DNA of 64,000 bases from Callaeas wilsoni (lineage: Eukaryota > Chordata > Aves > Passeriformes > Callaeidae), in NCBI GenBank assembly GCA_013398955.1, contig VWPU01012732.1, positions 1 through 64,000 on the forward strand. Reading direction: 5' to 3'. Shown piece after piece: positions 44,730 to 56,604 of the stretch; the first letter of the stretch is position 1, and every line of letters begins with the position of its first letter. Made by a program: the position numbers and the translations under genes. Below the pieces are notes generated by a model that was not told where the DNA came from, ran no database searches, and saw nothing but the letters and a program-made list of their open reading frames with translations.

Positions 44730-47700
44730 CTGAAGGAAGCAGATAAGCAAAGCTGTCAAGGGAAAGTCACAAGTCACTGTGAACCTCTGGAGCATCTGCA
44801 AAATGCTTTATCATTTATTGACTGTGAGCCATTAAAGACTACTTGACAATGCAAATGGGAGTACAGGTGGGCTTACTTTTACAGCAGCCACTGCTGCTGT
44901 TTGCCTTCAGCAGCTCCTTCCTAACCCTCCTCGGGCTGATAGGATTCATCATCGCAGCTGCTCGGACAGGTTTTAGCTCTCTGAATCAGCCACCAGGAGA
45001 TAAGAGCCACCATACTGGGGCAGATACACAAGTCCTGCCCCTGACAGAGATCCCACAGGGTAAGCCTGCAGTGCTGAGACCACAGACATGAAAGGATGCT
45101 GCCAAAACCTCAGGGCTTAAGCTAGACACAGCTGGTTTTTCCTTTTTTATTTTAATACTTGACAGACTTCAAGTTGTTTTTTCTTTTGTGATTATGCCTA
45201 CTCCTTTCAAGAGGTTAGTATCACCAGGCAGGGTCATTACTTACTCCATAAAACCTGCAATAATATAAAAACATCCTATTTGCAGAGCACTTTTCAAACA
45301 AGGACTTAAAGCATTTTACACACATTAAGGGTGCTTCACAATCAGGGAACCATATGGAAAGACTTCTATTTTGTAGCTTAACAGAATAAAAGTAAAAAAA
45401 TATTTTCACTAGATAACATTTATCAACAAAAGTCTCCATTCCTCGACAGTTGAGGATTTCCTCGGCTTTGACTTTTTTTTTCCCCTTCAAAGAAGTTCCT
45501 GGCTGCAGTAAATGCTCAACAGCACCAACACACTCACCTGTTCAAGTTTTCAAATCGTTCACACCAATTCTCTGCTCTCTTAAGTTCACCAGTTTCTTCA
45601 TTGACCAGATTGATTCCGTAAAATCCCAGCATGAGCTTGTAAGCACGTATAAACCTGTCCATAACTTCCTTGGACTTCCTAAAGGCCTGAAAACAAGACA
45701 CAGCAAATAGTAAAAGGTGCAACTCCCTAATCATCTGCACCAGTTTAAGTGGCACCTGAATTATAAACAAGAGTTGATTGTATCACTAAGCATTTCATCT
45801 GCTGACATAAGACAAGCAAATGCTTCACCACGAGCTCTGTGCACACTAAAAACCCCATGGAAACAATGGAAAAAACCACTAGACTTCAAATACAAGATAT
45901 TTAGGGGAAATCCTAACACCCTTCAGATCTCAAAAAGAAAAAGAGACAGAGGCTTAAAATAAATACCTGGATTTCTTGACAGGTGAGTGGCCTGGCACGC
46001 CAGTTCATCCCATGTTCACGTAAAGGGAACAGCCTGAAGGGAAAGAAATTATCAGGCCAGATGAGCAAAGACAACATCCAGCTCGGGGTACCCAACTTGT
46101 TAGAACTAAGAAAGATTGCAAAACTTGTGATATCACAGGCACCTCTTTGAGAACTCAAACTCCCATCCTTAAGGACACAGAAGTAGTTCTCTAGTAAATC
46201 CCTCCCATAAAAGCACTGTCTACACCAATAACAAAAAACTTTGCTTATGTGGATCTCTCTCCTTGCCCTTTGTGCTCCAAGACCACGAATGACTGAGCTC
46301 TACTACCACAGCTGCACTGGAAATCTGTGTTTTCAGCAGTTCCAGTGCATTGCTTCCTGAGGAGTGCAACTCAATTAGCTGAAGTAATTCTGGGCCTTGT
46401 GTGACGCAGAAATCAGGAACACAGATCTACCTGACACTTAAAAGAGGCACAACTACAGAGGCACTGTGCTCATGCAGACAATTTACCACTGTATGTAAGA
46501 ATGGTTTTCTTCCAGCATTTCATACTTGTCCCCCCAAGATGAAAGCAGAGTTTCAATAAGCACACCTGCAAGGAAAAGGAAAAGGTCAGGCAAGAAACGA
46601 CACCAGATTAAAATTAACGTTAGCCAGCCACTCCACACGGCTCACTACCCAGACCCAGATATTTACACACAGGTATTAGCTTCTCTAACAGGACAGCCAG
46701 CCAGAAAAATACCTTAGTTTTCTACCACCAAACAGAGTACTACAGAACATACAGCAGGAACATTTTAAAATGGAAGTTCTTGGTGGGTTTTTACTTGGTT
46801 TAGGTGGTCTTGTTGGTTGGTTGGTTGGGTTTTTTTTTGTCTCACGTGGATGAAACTACTCTTTCATCACCCAGCTAGAGCAGATGGCATCAAAGAGCCA
46901 CCACACAAGGTACTCACCGTGGGGCACAAAAGCAATCTCATTTTTATAAAAGCTTAAGTTCCACATCTCTTCTTCCTCCTCATTTTCTGTTTCTTTCAAA
47001 TCCTGGAGATGAGAACAAGAAATGAACAAGCAGCAACCTTTTAAAAGGCAGTATTCACTCCAACACTTCTCCCTGCTTTCCCTACACATTTCAAGCCAAA
47101 TCCTCGAAATGTGCTTTGGGAAGTAGCAGCTTGTTTCTGATGCACCCACACACCCATCATCCCTTCCCCCTCACAAATGAATCCTTTGAAGGTGCTGAGC
47201 CTGTAAATGCAAAGGCAAAAGGGTGCTCCCAAATCTAGGAAGTGTTCCTAAAGGCAGGACGTGGTGAGGAGCCGGCCCAGGAGCACGTACTGGGTAATGG
47301 TTTCTGTATCTCTGCAGGTCTCTCGCCGCAGTCCAGTTGCGCCTCCCGCTGCACTGGAGAGAAGAGACAGAGCAGAGACTCAGAATAAATTCACTTTCTG
47401 CAAAATGAAATAAAATAAAATAAATAAAAAATAAAAAAAAACCCTGACTGAATTCAGCACCTCCTACCGATTGCCCTGCATGTGCCTTGCACTCCCAGCA
47501 CCCCCAAAACCAGCCAGATTGGAGCTGCAGTCATGTCTCTGCATTCCTGAAGACAAATTTAAACCCAGAGTAGTCAACACCATCTCCTGTAACCAAAATA
47601 CTGCTTTCTCCTTCTCATCTTATTAATCACAGTTTTTATGTTTTATGTATCTTTTATCCCAGTTGGGTTTGCCAAAGGAAATGATAAGAACAAGCTGGAG

Positions 47701-50700
47701 ATCCCAAATATGGAAATGTCATTGTTTTTCTTTAATTCAAAGGTTTTAAAACAAGACATGTCTCTGAGTTGCTAAAAACCCTAGTGAAGACAGAGGCTAG
47801 ACTTTAAAACTGTAGAATTTAGGATGCAGAAATATCTCTTGAATTCAAGATTCTCATCTGCAGACCTTACTGCAATAACAGTTTTCTTCATCTGTGCTTT
47901 ATGCTCAAGATCAGCCTTTCTGATTTAGACAGTGGAATGCAACAGAGCCACATGGTCACAGTAGATACTTATTTTATTGGACTTCCAATCATAATCTTCA
48001 TTACTACCCATCTTTCCATGTGACCAAACTTTATGTCAAGCTTACCTGAAAACCCCTCCAAGACAGCAGTGAGGAATTTGAGCCTTGATCCTGCAAATAA
48101 AAAGCATTTAGTTGGAACATTTTGAAACCAAACTTCACTAAGAAAATAAAAAATAAGATACAAAATGAGAATACCCACAGCAGTGACTCACAGGATCCCT
48201 ATTAGTTGCCAAGTGACAGATTTACCTAGTTACAGCTGAATTCACTGTATTTTATGCATGATTCAAATTGCTACAGAGAAAAACCTGTGGTGCCACATGA
48301 ACAGGCACCAGGTTCTCATCACAGCTGTGCTAGATTCATTCCAAGTGTTATATTTAGGCAGAATTCACAAAGAACAGCTTCATTTCCTCCTCTGAACTTC
48401 ATGGAAACAGAAGTTGCAAGTATTACTTAGTTTAAAGTGGATTTTAACTGAAATATATACATATTTGTTTATACATTTGATTACCTCAATGATAAGGGAT
48501 TTGGTTACACTTCACAAGCAACACAGACAGGTTTAATCTTGCTGAGTGCTGAACCATTTTGTCCCAAACCACGAAAGCACTTTACAGAGTTCTGTCAATT
48601 GAGAACCACCAAAAGGAACAAGACTGCTCATGAATAAAGGGAACCCAAAGCACAGCACAGCCAGGGGGTTCAATGCCAGCCTGCAGAGAGAACATGGAAA
48701 TTGGGAAATGGGGGTAAGATCTGCACAGCCTTGCAAAGCAAGCATTAAAAGAAATTTAGAAGAAAGAAGCAGCAAAAACTCCCCCAAGTTACTTCATAAC
48801 CTCATTTGTTATTTCCTAACATTACATGCACAGAGAAAAATAAAACCACTTTCTAACGAACACTGATCACTGGTTCATTAATTATTAAGGCAGGAACTGG
48901 TCTACATTTGTAACACCTTGCTGTAATGAAGTCACCCATTCCGTTGCCCTGATGACAGTTATGTGGCATCAATGACAATTTTGTTCCCCATTACACAGTA
49001 GCTGATTCCCAGAAATTCTTTACATTCAAGGTTCTGAAGTATCATCCTGGAACACAGTCAGGTGGGACAGGAGAACAGCAGACTGGGAGCCTCCTAAGGA
49101 AAGGACTGGTCTGCTCAAGAGTCAGTGCAGATACAATGCCACGGTGCAAGGGGCTGTAAGGCTTGTCCAGAAAGAAGCCAGATCCAGGGAAAAGGCAATC
49201 TGGAGCATGGCAATCACGAGAATAAGATGGGGAAGCAAAGAGAGCAAAAGACAGCTTTGCTCCTCCAAGTAGATGTTGTTTCTGGGTCTCTACAAACTTC
49301 CAACATAAGCCACACAGAAACTTAAGGCCTTTCTTTCCAGGTAAGAAACACAAACTGAACAGCAAGGCTGAAACTTCCCTGTAGAAATCAAACACCTTTT
49401 TGTCTCACAGCAAAACTAAGTGGGTTTCACCCTCCAAGCCTGCATCACACCAGGCAGAACGTGCACTGCTGTGGGAAGAGTGGGGGAAGCAGAGAACACA
49501 GCCAGGAGAGGGTGACACAAACAGGATCTGGCTGAGAAATCAGCTGGAAACCTGCTGTAACCAACAGGGATGTGGATCGTGAACACGGCACAGCAATGAG
49601 AAAGACAGGAGTCCAGAAGAGTGACTGAAACCTTTTGTTTATGGAGATTTAGGAGAAGGCAGGAGCATGGGGTTTGTTATTAAAACAGCTGATCATGAAC
49701 TCCAGGTGTTAAAGCAGTCTCAGAGGGAACTTCTTAAAATGAATGCAACCCCCAAAGTTTTCAAAGCTCACTCGTGGAAGCTGAAGGCACTGAAATGCAA
49801 AAGAGCTGGAAAGATACACCCGCAGAACTTCAGGCTGTGAACACTCACAGACACACAAGCGAAATGCAAAGACAGAAGCAGAATTTTAAGTTTGTTTTGA
49901 AAGTGCATAGTGAAAATAACAATAAAAAACTCTAACCTCAGAACCAAAGAAAGACATTAGCTGCTTCATGCATAAAGAAAACCATCCAGGCTGAGGGGAG
50001 AAGAATGAGAATTAGTGTAAAATAAGCAGAGGTAGGAACAAGTTTAGGAAATTGATCCACGCCTTTGACAGGCTGCAAAGGCATAAATAAATAAAAATAA
50101 ACGAACCAACAAATGAATAAATAAAGCAGAAGATTTACTGCTTCTTTGTGCATTCGTTCTCAGTGCCCTTACAAATTTTTGGGCACTGTCACACAGAGGT
50201 GACTACACATTCATCACTGAAGGAAGAGCTCCTCTTTAAAAATGCAGAGCAATATTCCAGGGACTGTAAGACTCAAAGACAACAACATCCTCCTTTGTAA
50301 GGCAAAGCTGGAAAAGTCCACTCACTGGACCGAAAAACCAGTCCTTGCTTTTATAGCTGTCACCATCCAGAGTTGCTCTAAGGAAAAAAAAAAAAAGAAC
50401 CTGAAGAACAAATACATTTGAACAGGATAATGGGAACGTTCTGGAGTTATTAAAGCTTGTGAACTCCAGCCACACACAAAAGAAAGTTGATAGGGTGCCC
50501 TCAAACAGTGCAAAAACACTTCAAAGGAAATCTCTGCCTCTTCCCTTCAGAATTACAGCTATTCCACCCAAAATACCTTCGGCCTTTTCCCAGATCTATG
50601 TGCACAGAAAACCTGTTTTTCCTTCAAGAGTGGTTATTTCTATATTTTAATACTTATTAAGCAAAAAATGCAGTTTAACATTAAACTCCTTTTAAAGTGT

Positions 50701-51915
50701 ATTCATTAGCAAGCTTTGTCTGCCTATTTATATTCTAAAAACAAGGACGAGTTGCTGAAATGAAACTCGAAGTGAAGGAGTGGTTTCCCTTTCCCAGAAA
50801 GGGGAGGAGCTGAAGGACTGTAGTGTGTTTTGCCTGACATAGGAGCTGAAAAGGAGTTACATTTACCAAAGCAATGCTGGAGAAGAAATTACTACACCCA
50901 ATGTCAAACTGAAAAACACTGATGCTACAAACAGAAACCTCAGATAAGACTAACAAATTCGTTTTATTTCAAATAAGCATTATTTTAAGGCATCAGACAC
51001 AAGTGCTCGTGTTTTGCAGCACCTTGCTCAAAACTGCACACGTACCTCTAGTTTTTAAAGCACACCATTTTTTGGTTTTCAAAGTTGCTCTACACACGCG
51101 CCCTAAGAAATAAAACATGTCTACGAGAAATAAAGCGTTACAGCTCATTTTTTAAATTGAGCAGATGTTATGTAATGACTTTTTACTGATGGCATGAAAG
51201 AGCCTAGGTAAGGCCACCACACAAAGCTGAGGATACCAACCAAAAACTTAAAAGCAAGAACATCAACGCCTTAATGCCAAATCCAGTAGCCATCAGCAGT
51301 GGTGAACAGGCCGGTACCACACACAAAACAGAACCTGTATTTATGGGATAAAGCACCCACATCATAGGGAATGGTGGGGAAAAAACATACTAAAACCCAG
51401 CTCACGGCAATGTAATGGATCTTGAGGAGTCACGAAGTGACAGCATCCCTCTGCCCTCCCTCCTCCAGGAGGATTTGCTTCCTCAAGATGAGGACGAATT
51501 CCGTGCTGAGGCTCCCCCCGAGGGCCGCGGTGCCTCCCCCGGCACAGAGCTCGCCGTTCCCCCCCCGAGCAGCGGCTCTGCACGGGAGAGCCGGGACGGA
51601 AGGCTCGGGCAGCGGCTCCGGCGGCGGGGCCCGGGCAGGAAGGTCTGGAAGGGGTCCCCTCACACCGTCCCGCCCCGCAGGCTCCGCTCGGCCCCCCACA
51701 CGCACCTGGCTGTGCCCGCAGCCCCGCGCCCGGCCCTGCCCCGGCTGCTCCTCCGCATCCTCCGGCCCCTCCGCCGCCGCTCCCTCCGGCTCGCCTCCGC
51801 CGCCATCCTCCTCCTCGTCGTCCTCCTCCCCCTCCCAGGTGGAGTCGTACTTCCAGAGGTTCGCCTCGTCCTCCGCCTCGTCCTCCTCCGCCCTGAGGGT
51901 GAACCAGGCCGCCAT
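43364..51915 (-). CDS. OGFR: OGFR, opioid growth factor receptor, complete coding region in eight predicted exons
   Basis: OGFR binds the pentapeptide met-enkephalin at the nuclear envelope and in the nucleus and slows cell proliferation. Exons 51915-51706, 48090-48046, 47353-47291, 47002-46918, 46565-46487, 46033-45967, 45686-45538 and 44729-43364 join to 2064 nt and 687 aa (human 677). Residues 1-70 are acidic, with the DSTWE motif shared with human. The conserved OGFr_N-type domain runs from about 86 to 320, with NWTAARDLQRYRNHYP, NHSYIQWLFPLRE, FIRAYKLMLGFYGI, SHNNLRITRILKCLGEMG and SALDYFLFTV. Two nuclear-localisation-like patches follow, SKKRKL near 430 and KRRKVDKR near 506-513, both present in human. 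The tail is acidic and low-complexity and lacks the proline-rich 20-residue repeats of human OGFR. Exon 2 is the least certain. The gene is head-to-head with LINS1. Confidence 0.93.
45538..45686 (-). CDS. OGFR: OGFR exon 7
   Basis: 149 nt, residues 184-232 plus two bases of Arg233, AFRKSKEVMDRFIRAYKLML then GFYGINL. Acceptor TGTTTTCAG, donor GTGAGT. Confidence 0.95.
45967..46033 (-). CDS. OGFR: OGFR exon 6
   Basis: 67 nt, completing Trp161 and encoding LFPLREHGMNWRARPLTC then QEIQ (162-183). Human has LFPLREPGVNWHAKPLT. Confidence 0.95.
46487..46565 (-). CDS. OGFR: OGFR exon 5
   Basis: 79 nt, residues 136-160 with split codons at both ends (Gly135, Trp161). It ends in the conserved EENHSYIQW. 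Donor GTAAAT, acceptor TTGCAG. Confidence 0.94.
46813..46828. repeat. (TTGG)n short tandem repeat
   Basis: Four TTGG units followed by a T run, in OGFR intron 4. Confidence 0.8.
46918..47002 (-). CDS. OGFR: OGFR exon 4
   Basis: 85 nt, residues 107-134 plus one base of Gly135. A Glu-rich stretch (ETENEEEEEMW) precedes NLSFYKNEIAFVPHG, which aligns with human NLSFYRNEIRFLPNG. Donor GTGAGT. Confidence 0.94.
47291..47353 (-). CDS. OGFR: OGFR exon 3
   Basis: 63 nt, residues 86-106, CSGRRNWTAARDLQRYRNHY then Pro. It corresponds to human SRNWRATRDMCRYRHNYP. Donor GTACGT. Confidence 0.93.
47404..47443. repeat. (AAAT)n / A-rich low-complexity tract
   Basis: AAATA-type units merging into an A run, just upstream of OGFR exon 3 on the minus strand. 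It may be the tail of a worn retroposon, but no body is recognisable. Confidence 0.6.
48046..48090 (-). CDS. OGFR: OGFR exon 2, probable 45-nt micro-exon
   Basis: The acceptor GCTTTTTATTTGCAG and donor TTTTCAG then GTAAGC frame 45 nt encoding DQGSNSSLLSWRGFQ (71-85). Both flanking junctions are phase 0, so inclusion or skipping keeps the frame. The ending RGFQ before exon 3 resembles the human SSFQ before SRMTG. This is good structural evidence, but the peptide itself is not clearly conserved. Confidence 0.6.
48091..51705 (-). other. OGFR: OGFR intron 1
   Basis: 3.6 kb. It contains an exon-like segment at 50326-50377 with consensus splice sites but an incompatible phase. No CR1 fragment or other gene is evident. 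Confidence 0.65.
50326..50377 (-). other. Exon-like 52-nt segment, pseudo-exon or alternative exon
   Basis: On the minus strand a strong T-rich acceptor (ending CCTTAG) and a strong donor (GTCCA then GTGAGTG) flank 52 nt. Joined to OGFR exon 1 in phase 0 it reads a TGA after five codons. In phase 2 it is open (ATLDGDSYKSKDWFFGP) and would join exon 2 in frame, but I find no matching upstream exon. Confidence 0.3.
51706..51915 (-). CDS. OGFR: OGFR exon 1 (coding part)
   Basis: 210 nt, residues 1-70. It opens MAAWFTLRAEEDEAEDEANL and continues through WKYDSTWEGEEDDEEEDGG to GHSQ. The DSTWE core and acidic run match the human N-terminus. The ATG context GCCCCATGGCG is good. Donor GTGCGT. Confidence 0.9.
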
Positions 51916-52149
51916 GGGGCACGGCGGGGAAGAGAAACGGAAAGCGAAAGGGACCGGGATGCGGCGGCGGGACCGCCCGCCCGCCCGCGCGCACAAAGCC
52001 CGGGCACGTAGGGGGGGGCCGGAGGACGGAAGCGCGGGCACGCCCCGCCCCCTTCCTGCGCCGCCGCGCCCCATTGGCCGCCGGGCTGACGGCGGCCCCG
52101 CCCCGCGACTCCGCCCCGCTGCCGTAAAGCCGCGGAGGAGTGGGGGGGC

Positions 52150-52231
52150 TGGCTTTGCGACAGGGGGCGGTGGCGGCGGTTCCGGCGCTGTGACGGAGCG
52201 GAGTTTGGGCCTTGCGGTGCCCCGGGGGCGG
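52150..52231 (+). other. LINS1: LINS1 non-coding exon 1 (approximate 5-prime end)
   Basis: A consensus donor GCGG then GTGAGT at 52232 sits at the right edge of the divergent promoter, on the LINS1 strand, with no open coding frame needed. The left end is a guess. An acceptor for the next exon is either TTTTCTAG (exon from 56028) or TTTATAG (exon from 56070). Confidence 0.5.
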
Positions 52232-55200
52232 GTGAGTGGCGACCGTTGCCTGGCAGCGGCCGCCGGGCGGAGGGGCGGGGACGGGCCCGTGCGCTCCGCG
52301 GCTCGGGGTGACTAAGCGGGGCCACGGGCGTGCGGGCGGGGGGTCGAGAGGCGGGGCCTGGGGTGAAAGAGGCGGGGCGGGGCCGTGGCGGTGTGGGCGT
52401 GGTTTGCCGGTACGGGGGCGGGGCCCTGGGCAGCGAGGCGGTGGCGGGAGGGCGCTGAGGGGGAGCCCCGCGGGGCCCGAGGGAGCAGCGGGCGGGCGAG
52501 CGAAGGGTCGCCGGGCGGGTCCGGCGGGCTGGGGGTCTCTGCGCTCTGCGGGTGCCCAGCCGGGGAGCCGCGCTGGTGATGGGGCGGGAGGCCTCGGCTG
52601 CCCTCAGTCCGGCAGGATGGGGCTGTGGAGGCTCCGGAGAAGCGGCACCTCCGTGCTCGCTGTGGCGGCCCCGAGTGTCGCGTGTGGCGGGGTTCCGATG
52701 GGCGCGCAGCGCTGAAGCGCCGCTGTGAGGGGCCCGTGAGGCGGGGCCCGTGTTCCATCCCCTGCTCCGCTCCTGCCGGCAGTGACCGAAGGCCCTCGGC
52801 AGAATTGCAGCCAAAGCACCCGGCGTGCCGAGGTGTCACAGTTAACAGGGATTGCACAGCTCAGGTTATTTGCAGACTTTGGAAGGAAATTACGCCAATT
52901 TAGAGGCGTTTGCAGTATTTCAGCACTGAGCAGAAGCTTATTCTTTATTGAGAGATGAGCCTACGAAGTCACTGCAGGTACAAGGAGTCCAAAGTGTATT
53001 TTATTTCTTAAATGCTGTGGTCATTTCATTGTAAGGAGATCCAGAGCCTTCAGGTTCATACCCAAAAGTTATGGCCTGAGGTTTCATTTTGCTTTATCAA
53101 ATTCAATTTTTTAATGAAAATAAGGTGGGGTTTTGGATAGATTTTCTCTGCAAAAGGGCCTTAAAGCTCATCTCATTCCATCCCCTGCCCTGAGCAGGGA
53201 CACCTTCCACTATTCCAGATTGCTCCAAGCCCTGTCCAGCCTGGCCTTGGACACTTCCAGGGATCCAGGGGCAGCCACAGCTTCTCTGGGCAACTGTGCC
53301 AGGGCCTCCCCTCACTCACAGGGAAGAATTTCTTCCTAATTTGGCTGAACTAACATTGTTGATATCACATTTTCCTTTTTTTATTTTTTTCCCACTAACA
53401 CAAATGGCTTATAATGACACGCGGTAACTCAGAGATATAAGTGAAGAGGCTTGTTTCTTCCCTCATTCCGTCTGCAGCTCCACTTGACTTTGATTTTTAT
53501 CTTAAAGCATTATTAATCATGAAAATAACATATAAAACTCCCCTTTTTTTTGTTTCTTAGTTTTCCTTTCTGTCTTTTACCTGATCAGTCTATATATAAG
53601 GTTTTTAGAACTGTTTCATGTTATTTATGCAGGAGTCTGGCTCTGTGAGGCGTTGCCTTAATTGGTTTTTAGATGCTGCCATGAATAACTCAGATAAATA
53701 ATACAAATAAGGGTTGGAGTTTGTCACTGCTTTTCTTTACTCTTCAGCTTTGAGCTTTTCATTCTCGTGCTGTGTCTCAAACAAATTTAGTCCTTGTCTG
53801 ACATTTTCTCCCTCTTTGAAGTAAATGTCTTCAAAATAAGCCCCCTCACTTCTCATTTCCTTCAATGACTTATGTTTGTGATCTGTTGTCATGTGTGAGT
53901 GAGACATATCTTAGAGATGCTTTTGTAAAGTTTGCACATTTGTGGTGGAACATAAATGTGTTATGGGAGGATGCAGGAAAGCACAGCCAATATTGTGTGG
54001 CGAAGGTGAAATCTCGCCGTGGGTGTCCTAGAAAAGTTCTGCCTCTCTTCTGCCTTAACCACCTTGCTGGATTGAATTTGTGCATGAGATCTGTTCATTT
54101 ACCACGTAAGGTGATAATTCAAGTTGATCTCGAATACAGAAGCAAATGTGTTGAGATAATTTTACTTTATTAGGTATTCATTTAGGAAGAGGTAAAACTC
54201 AAGGATAGGAACAATAGCTGTATGAAATATTCAGAGTGATTTCTGAAGGAATTTTATGAGGTTTCAGGTCATAAATTTCCACCTCGAGTAGAATTCTGAA
54301 TAGATTCTGCAAATGAAGAGGGAATTTATTGCCTGAAATACCAGATTTATTCTTAACATCCACAATGTGGAGTATGGGAAAGGATGGGGGAAGGGTTCTT
54401 GGTTCTGTCAGGTGAGGAACACGCTGTAACTTTTTGGATTTTTCAGGTCAGCCATTGCTGAATGTGTCTTTAAAAATACCACTCCAGAGGGAATTGTTGT
54501 AGATCACTCCTGCAGGCAGCTTCATGCTCTCAAATTTTATCTTCTTTTCTGAAGGAAAGGCTTCCCGATGGGGGAGAGGTGATGAGTCAGGGCAGCATAT
54601 CTTGGCTACCTCTAATCCTTCATGCCTTTGGGAAGCCGTTTTGTCAATACCTGCCTCAGTTGCAATTGAAAAATCAGGTTGTAAAAATGAAGGCGTAATC
54701 TTCAATGTTTGAGATTATTTTAGACACTTGTGAAGATTATAAACTAGAATAAAAAATGCCTCATATACTGACTTTTACAGTGGCATTGTTTTCTAATATT
54801 CTGCTAAAAAGAAGTAGTAATTTAAAATATTTGGTCTGATGACAAATGCAGGTGGAATTGATACATAGATGGGAAGATCTTTAGAATTTCTTACTGGTTG
54901 GAAGACTGAACTGTTTTCTTCCTTTGGTAATAAAGGGGAAATGTAGTATTTAAATAAAAGCCACCTACAGGTGGATGGCTGCAGGATTCTGCCTGGAATT
55001 CTACCTGGTTGATTATGCCAGACTTAGAGATGGGGATCCAAAAAGTATGCAAAATATGAAAAAAAAGTATGAAAATTCCTATAATCAACTTCAAGCCCCA
55101 CTCCTGACTTCACCATAGGTACAGGTAATGAGTTTGTTGGTTTTAATTAAAAGAGGTCTGGTTACAGAGCATGTCAAAACTGCTCTAAAAGATAAATATT

Positions 55201-56069
55201 ACAGATGGGCATCACTCTTAACATAGGTGAAAAAGAGACCCTGATGTTCTTAAGGTTTTTTTTTTTCTTTCTGAGAAGATGGGGTATCTATCTGGCCATT
55301 TACATACTGGATAGAAAATTGTGAGTGCTTAGGTGCTCACACTTCATGCAGAGATTTGAATTCTTAACAAAAAGCTCTTCATTTTAAGCTGTAGCAAATA
55401 TTCCAGTGCTGTGATTGAAAGATATCTTCCACTGACATGGGGATATAAAGACTTTTTTCTTTAACCTTTCCTGAATATGTTTAAGTGTTTTTATTGGCTC
55501 TTAATAAATTTTACACTGTGTTTTTAAATTGTTCTTTAATTTTCAACTTCTTAATCACTGTGCCCTTGAGGTCAGCCCACCTTGAGCCTGTGTGCAGCGA
55601 AAGTCAAGACTTGTCCTTCCATTTTTTTGAGAGCTGTTGCCCGTTCCAGCCTCAGTGGAGCAATGAACCTTGCCAGTTCAGAGGAAAATTTGCAGCTGAA
55701 ATTTTATGCCTGTTTTTTGGAGGCATCTGTCACAAAAGGATTTAGGTTCTAGTAGTTTTAGCAATGTAGAGAAAGATTTGATCCAAGTTCTCGTATATTT
55801 AGAAGTAGCCTGTAGTAATAATCATCTTCGGGTTTGTTAATTCCAGTAAATGAATTTTGGTGTTGGTAATATAAAACTGGAACTGTGAACTTCTTCCCTG
55901 CATGGTAATTCTTTATTTTAATGTCTCACTGAGACAGTTTTGTGCAGCTGAATTTGCATTTTCAAAATAAGTTTAATAATGGTAGCATTAACTCTAAAAA
56001 TATGTGTTATTCCTCTATATTTTCTAGTTTCTTGCTAAGTTCAGTAACAGCAAAATATTTTATTTATAG
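52232..56069 (+). other. LINS1: LINS1 intron 1
   Basis: 3.8 kb, GC-rich at the left and AT-rich to the right. It contains one CR1 fragment (53153-53345). A 102-codon open frame near 53.9 kb has no recognisable content. Confidence 0.65.
53153..53345 (-). mobile_element. CR1 LINE 3-prime fragment
   Basis: The + strand carries AAGGGCCTTAAAGCTCATCT, CTTGGACACTTCCAGGGATC and AATTTCTTCCTAATTTGGCT, the antisense CR1 series. Confidence 0.88.
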
Positions 56070-56199
56070 ATAACTTGGAAGAGAAATGCCCAGTGGTGCT
56101 TCTGTTTTTCTTACTGGATGAAAGTAACTTGGAAGCTGATTTGCGGTGAATAATCAGTGAAGACACACAGCATTTTCTGGAATATTGCATGATCTCATA

Positions 56200-56604
56200 A
56201 TGAAGATCTCTCTCCTGCAGCAGATGTACAAGGACGTCCTGGCAGGCGTTCCCCTAGCAAGGGAAAGCCATCATTATTCCTCTTTAATTAATCTGGGTGT
56301 TGAGCAGCCACCAGAAGGAGATGAATCCTGTCATCAGAAGCATCTGCCATCTTCTGCTGGTGGCGTGAGGAGCCATCAGGACACCGATCTGTCAGATGTT
56401 GTCCCTGCACCAGATGATTTATCCAACAGCTTTGCACACATGAGCTCCTCGTTCTGCCCACGGGAGGTGATGCTGCTCCAGCTCACCTTGGTCAAGATGA
56501 TGGTGGCGAAAGCAGAGTCCCAGGAAATGGAGCTCCACGTGAGACAGAAGTACTGTGAAATCTTTGTTCTCCTTCTGAAGGAGACAAAAATTGACTCAAA
56601 ATTG
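56200..56604 (+). CDS. LINS1: LINS1 first coding exon
   Basis: 405 nt, residues 1-135, ending LLLKETKIDSKL, which matches human ILLESAKVDSKL. The frame is open a few codons upstream of the ATG but the alignment starts at MKIS. Donor GTAAGC. Confidence 0.93.

Larger units (their letters stand above)
51500..52800. promoter_or_regulatory. CpG-island bidirectional promoter of OGFR and LINS1
   Basis: A sharply bounded, very GC- and CpG-rich block spans OGFR exon 1 and the presumed LINS1 first exon. Between the OGFR ATG (51915) and the LINS1 donor (52232) there are GC boxes (CGCCCCGCCCCC near 52041-52052), an inverted CCAAT box (CCATTGGC, 52071-52078) and an ETS-like CGGAAG (52027-52032). No TATA box is present. 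The layout suggests both genes start within about 300 bases of each other. Confidence 0.8.

Noticed and set aside
51660..52814. A 384-codon open frame on the minus strand across the CpG island, with several overlapping long frames on both strands
   Set aside because: GC-rich DNA lacks stop codons. The translation is Arg/Pro/Gly/Ala low-complexity with no domain, and it overlaps the well-supported OGFR exon 1 in another frame and the non-coding LINS1 leader.
53865..54173. A 102-codon open frame in LINS1 intron 1
   Set aside because: It has no known domain, no splice context joining it to LINS1, and an ordinary composition for AT-rich intron sequence.
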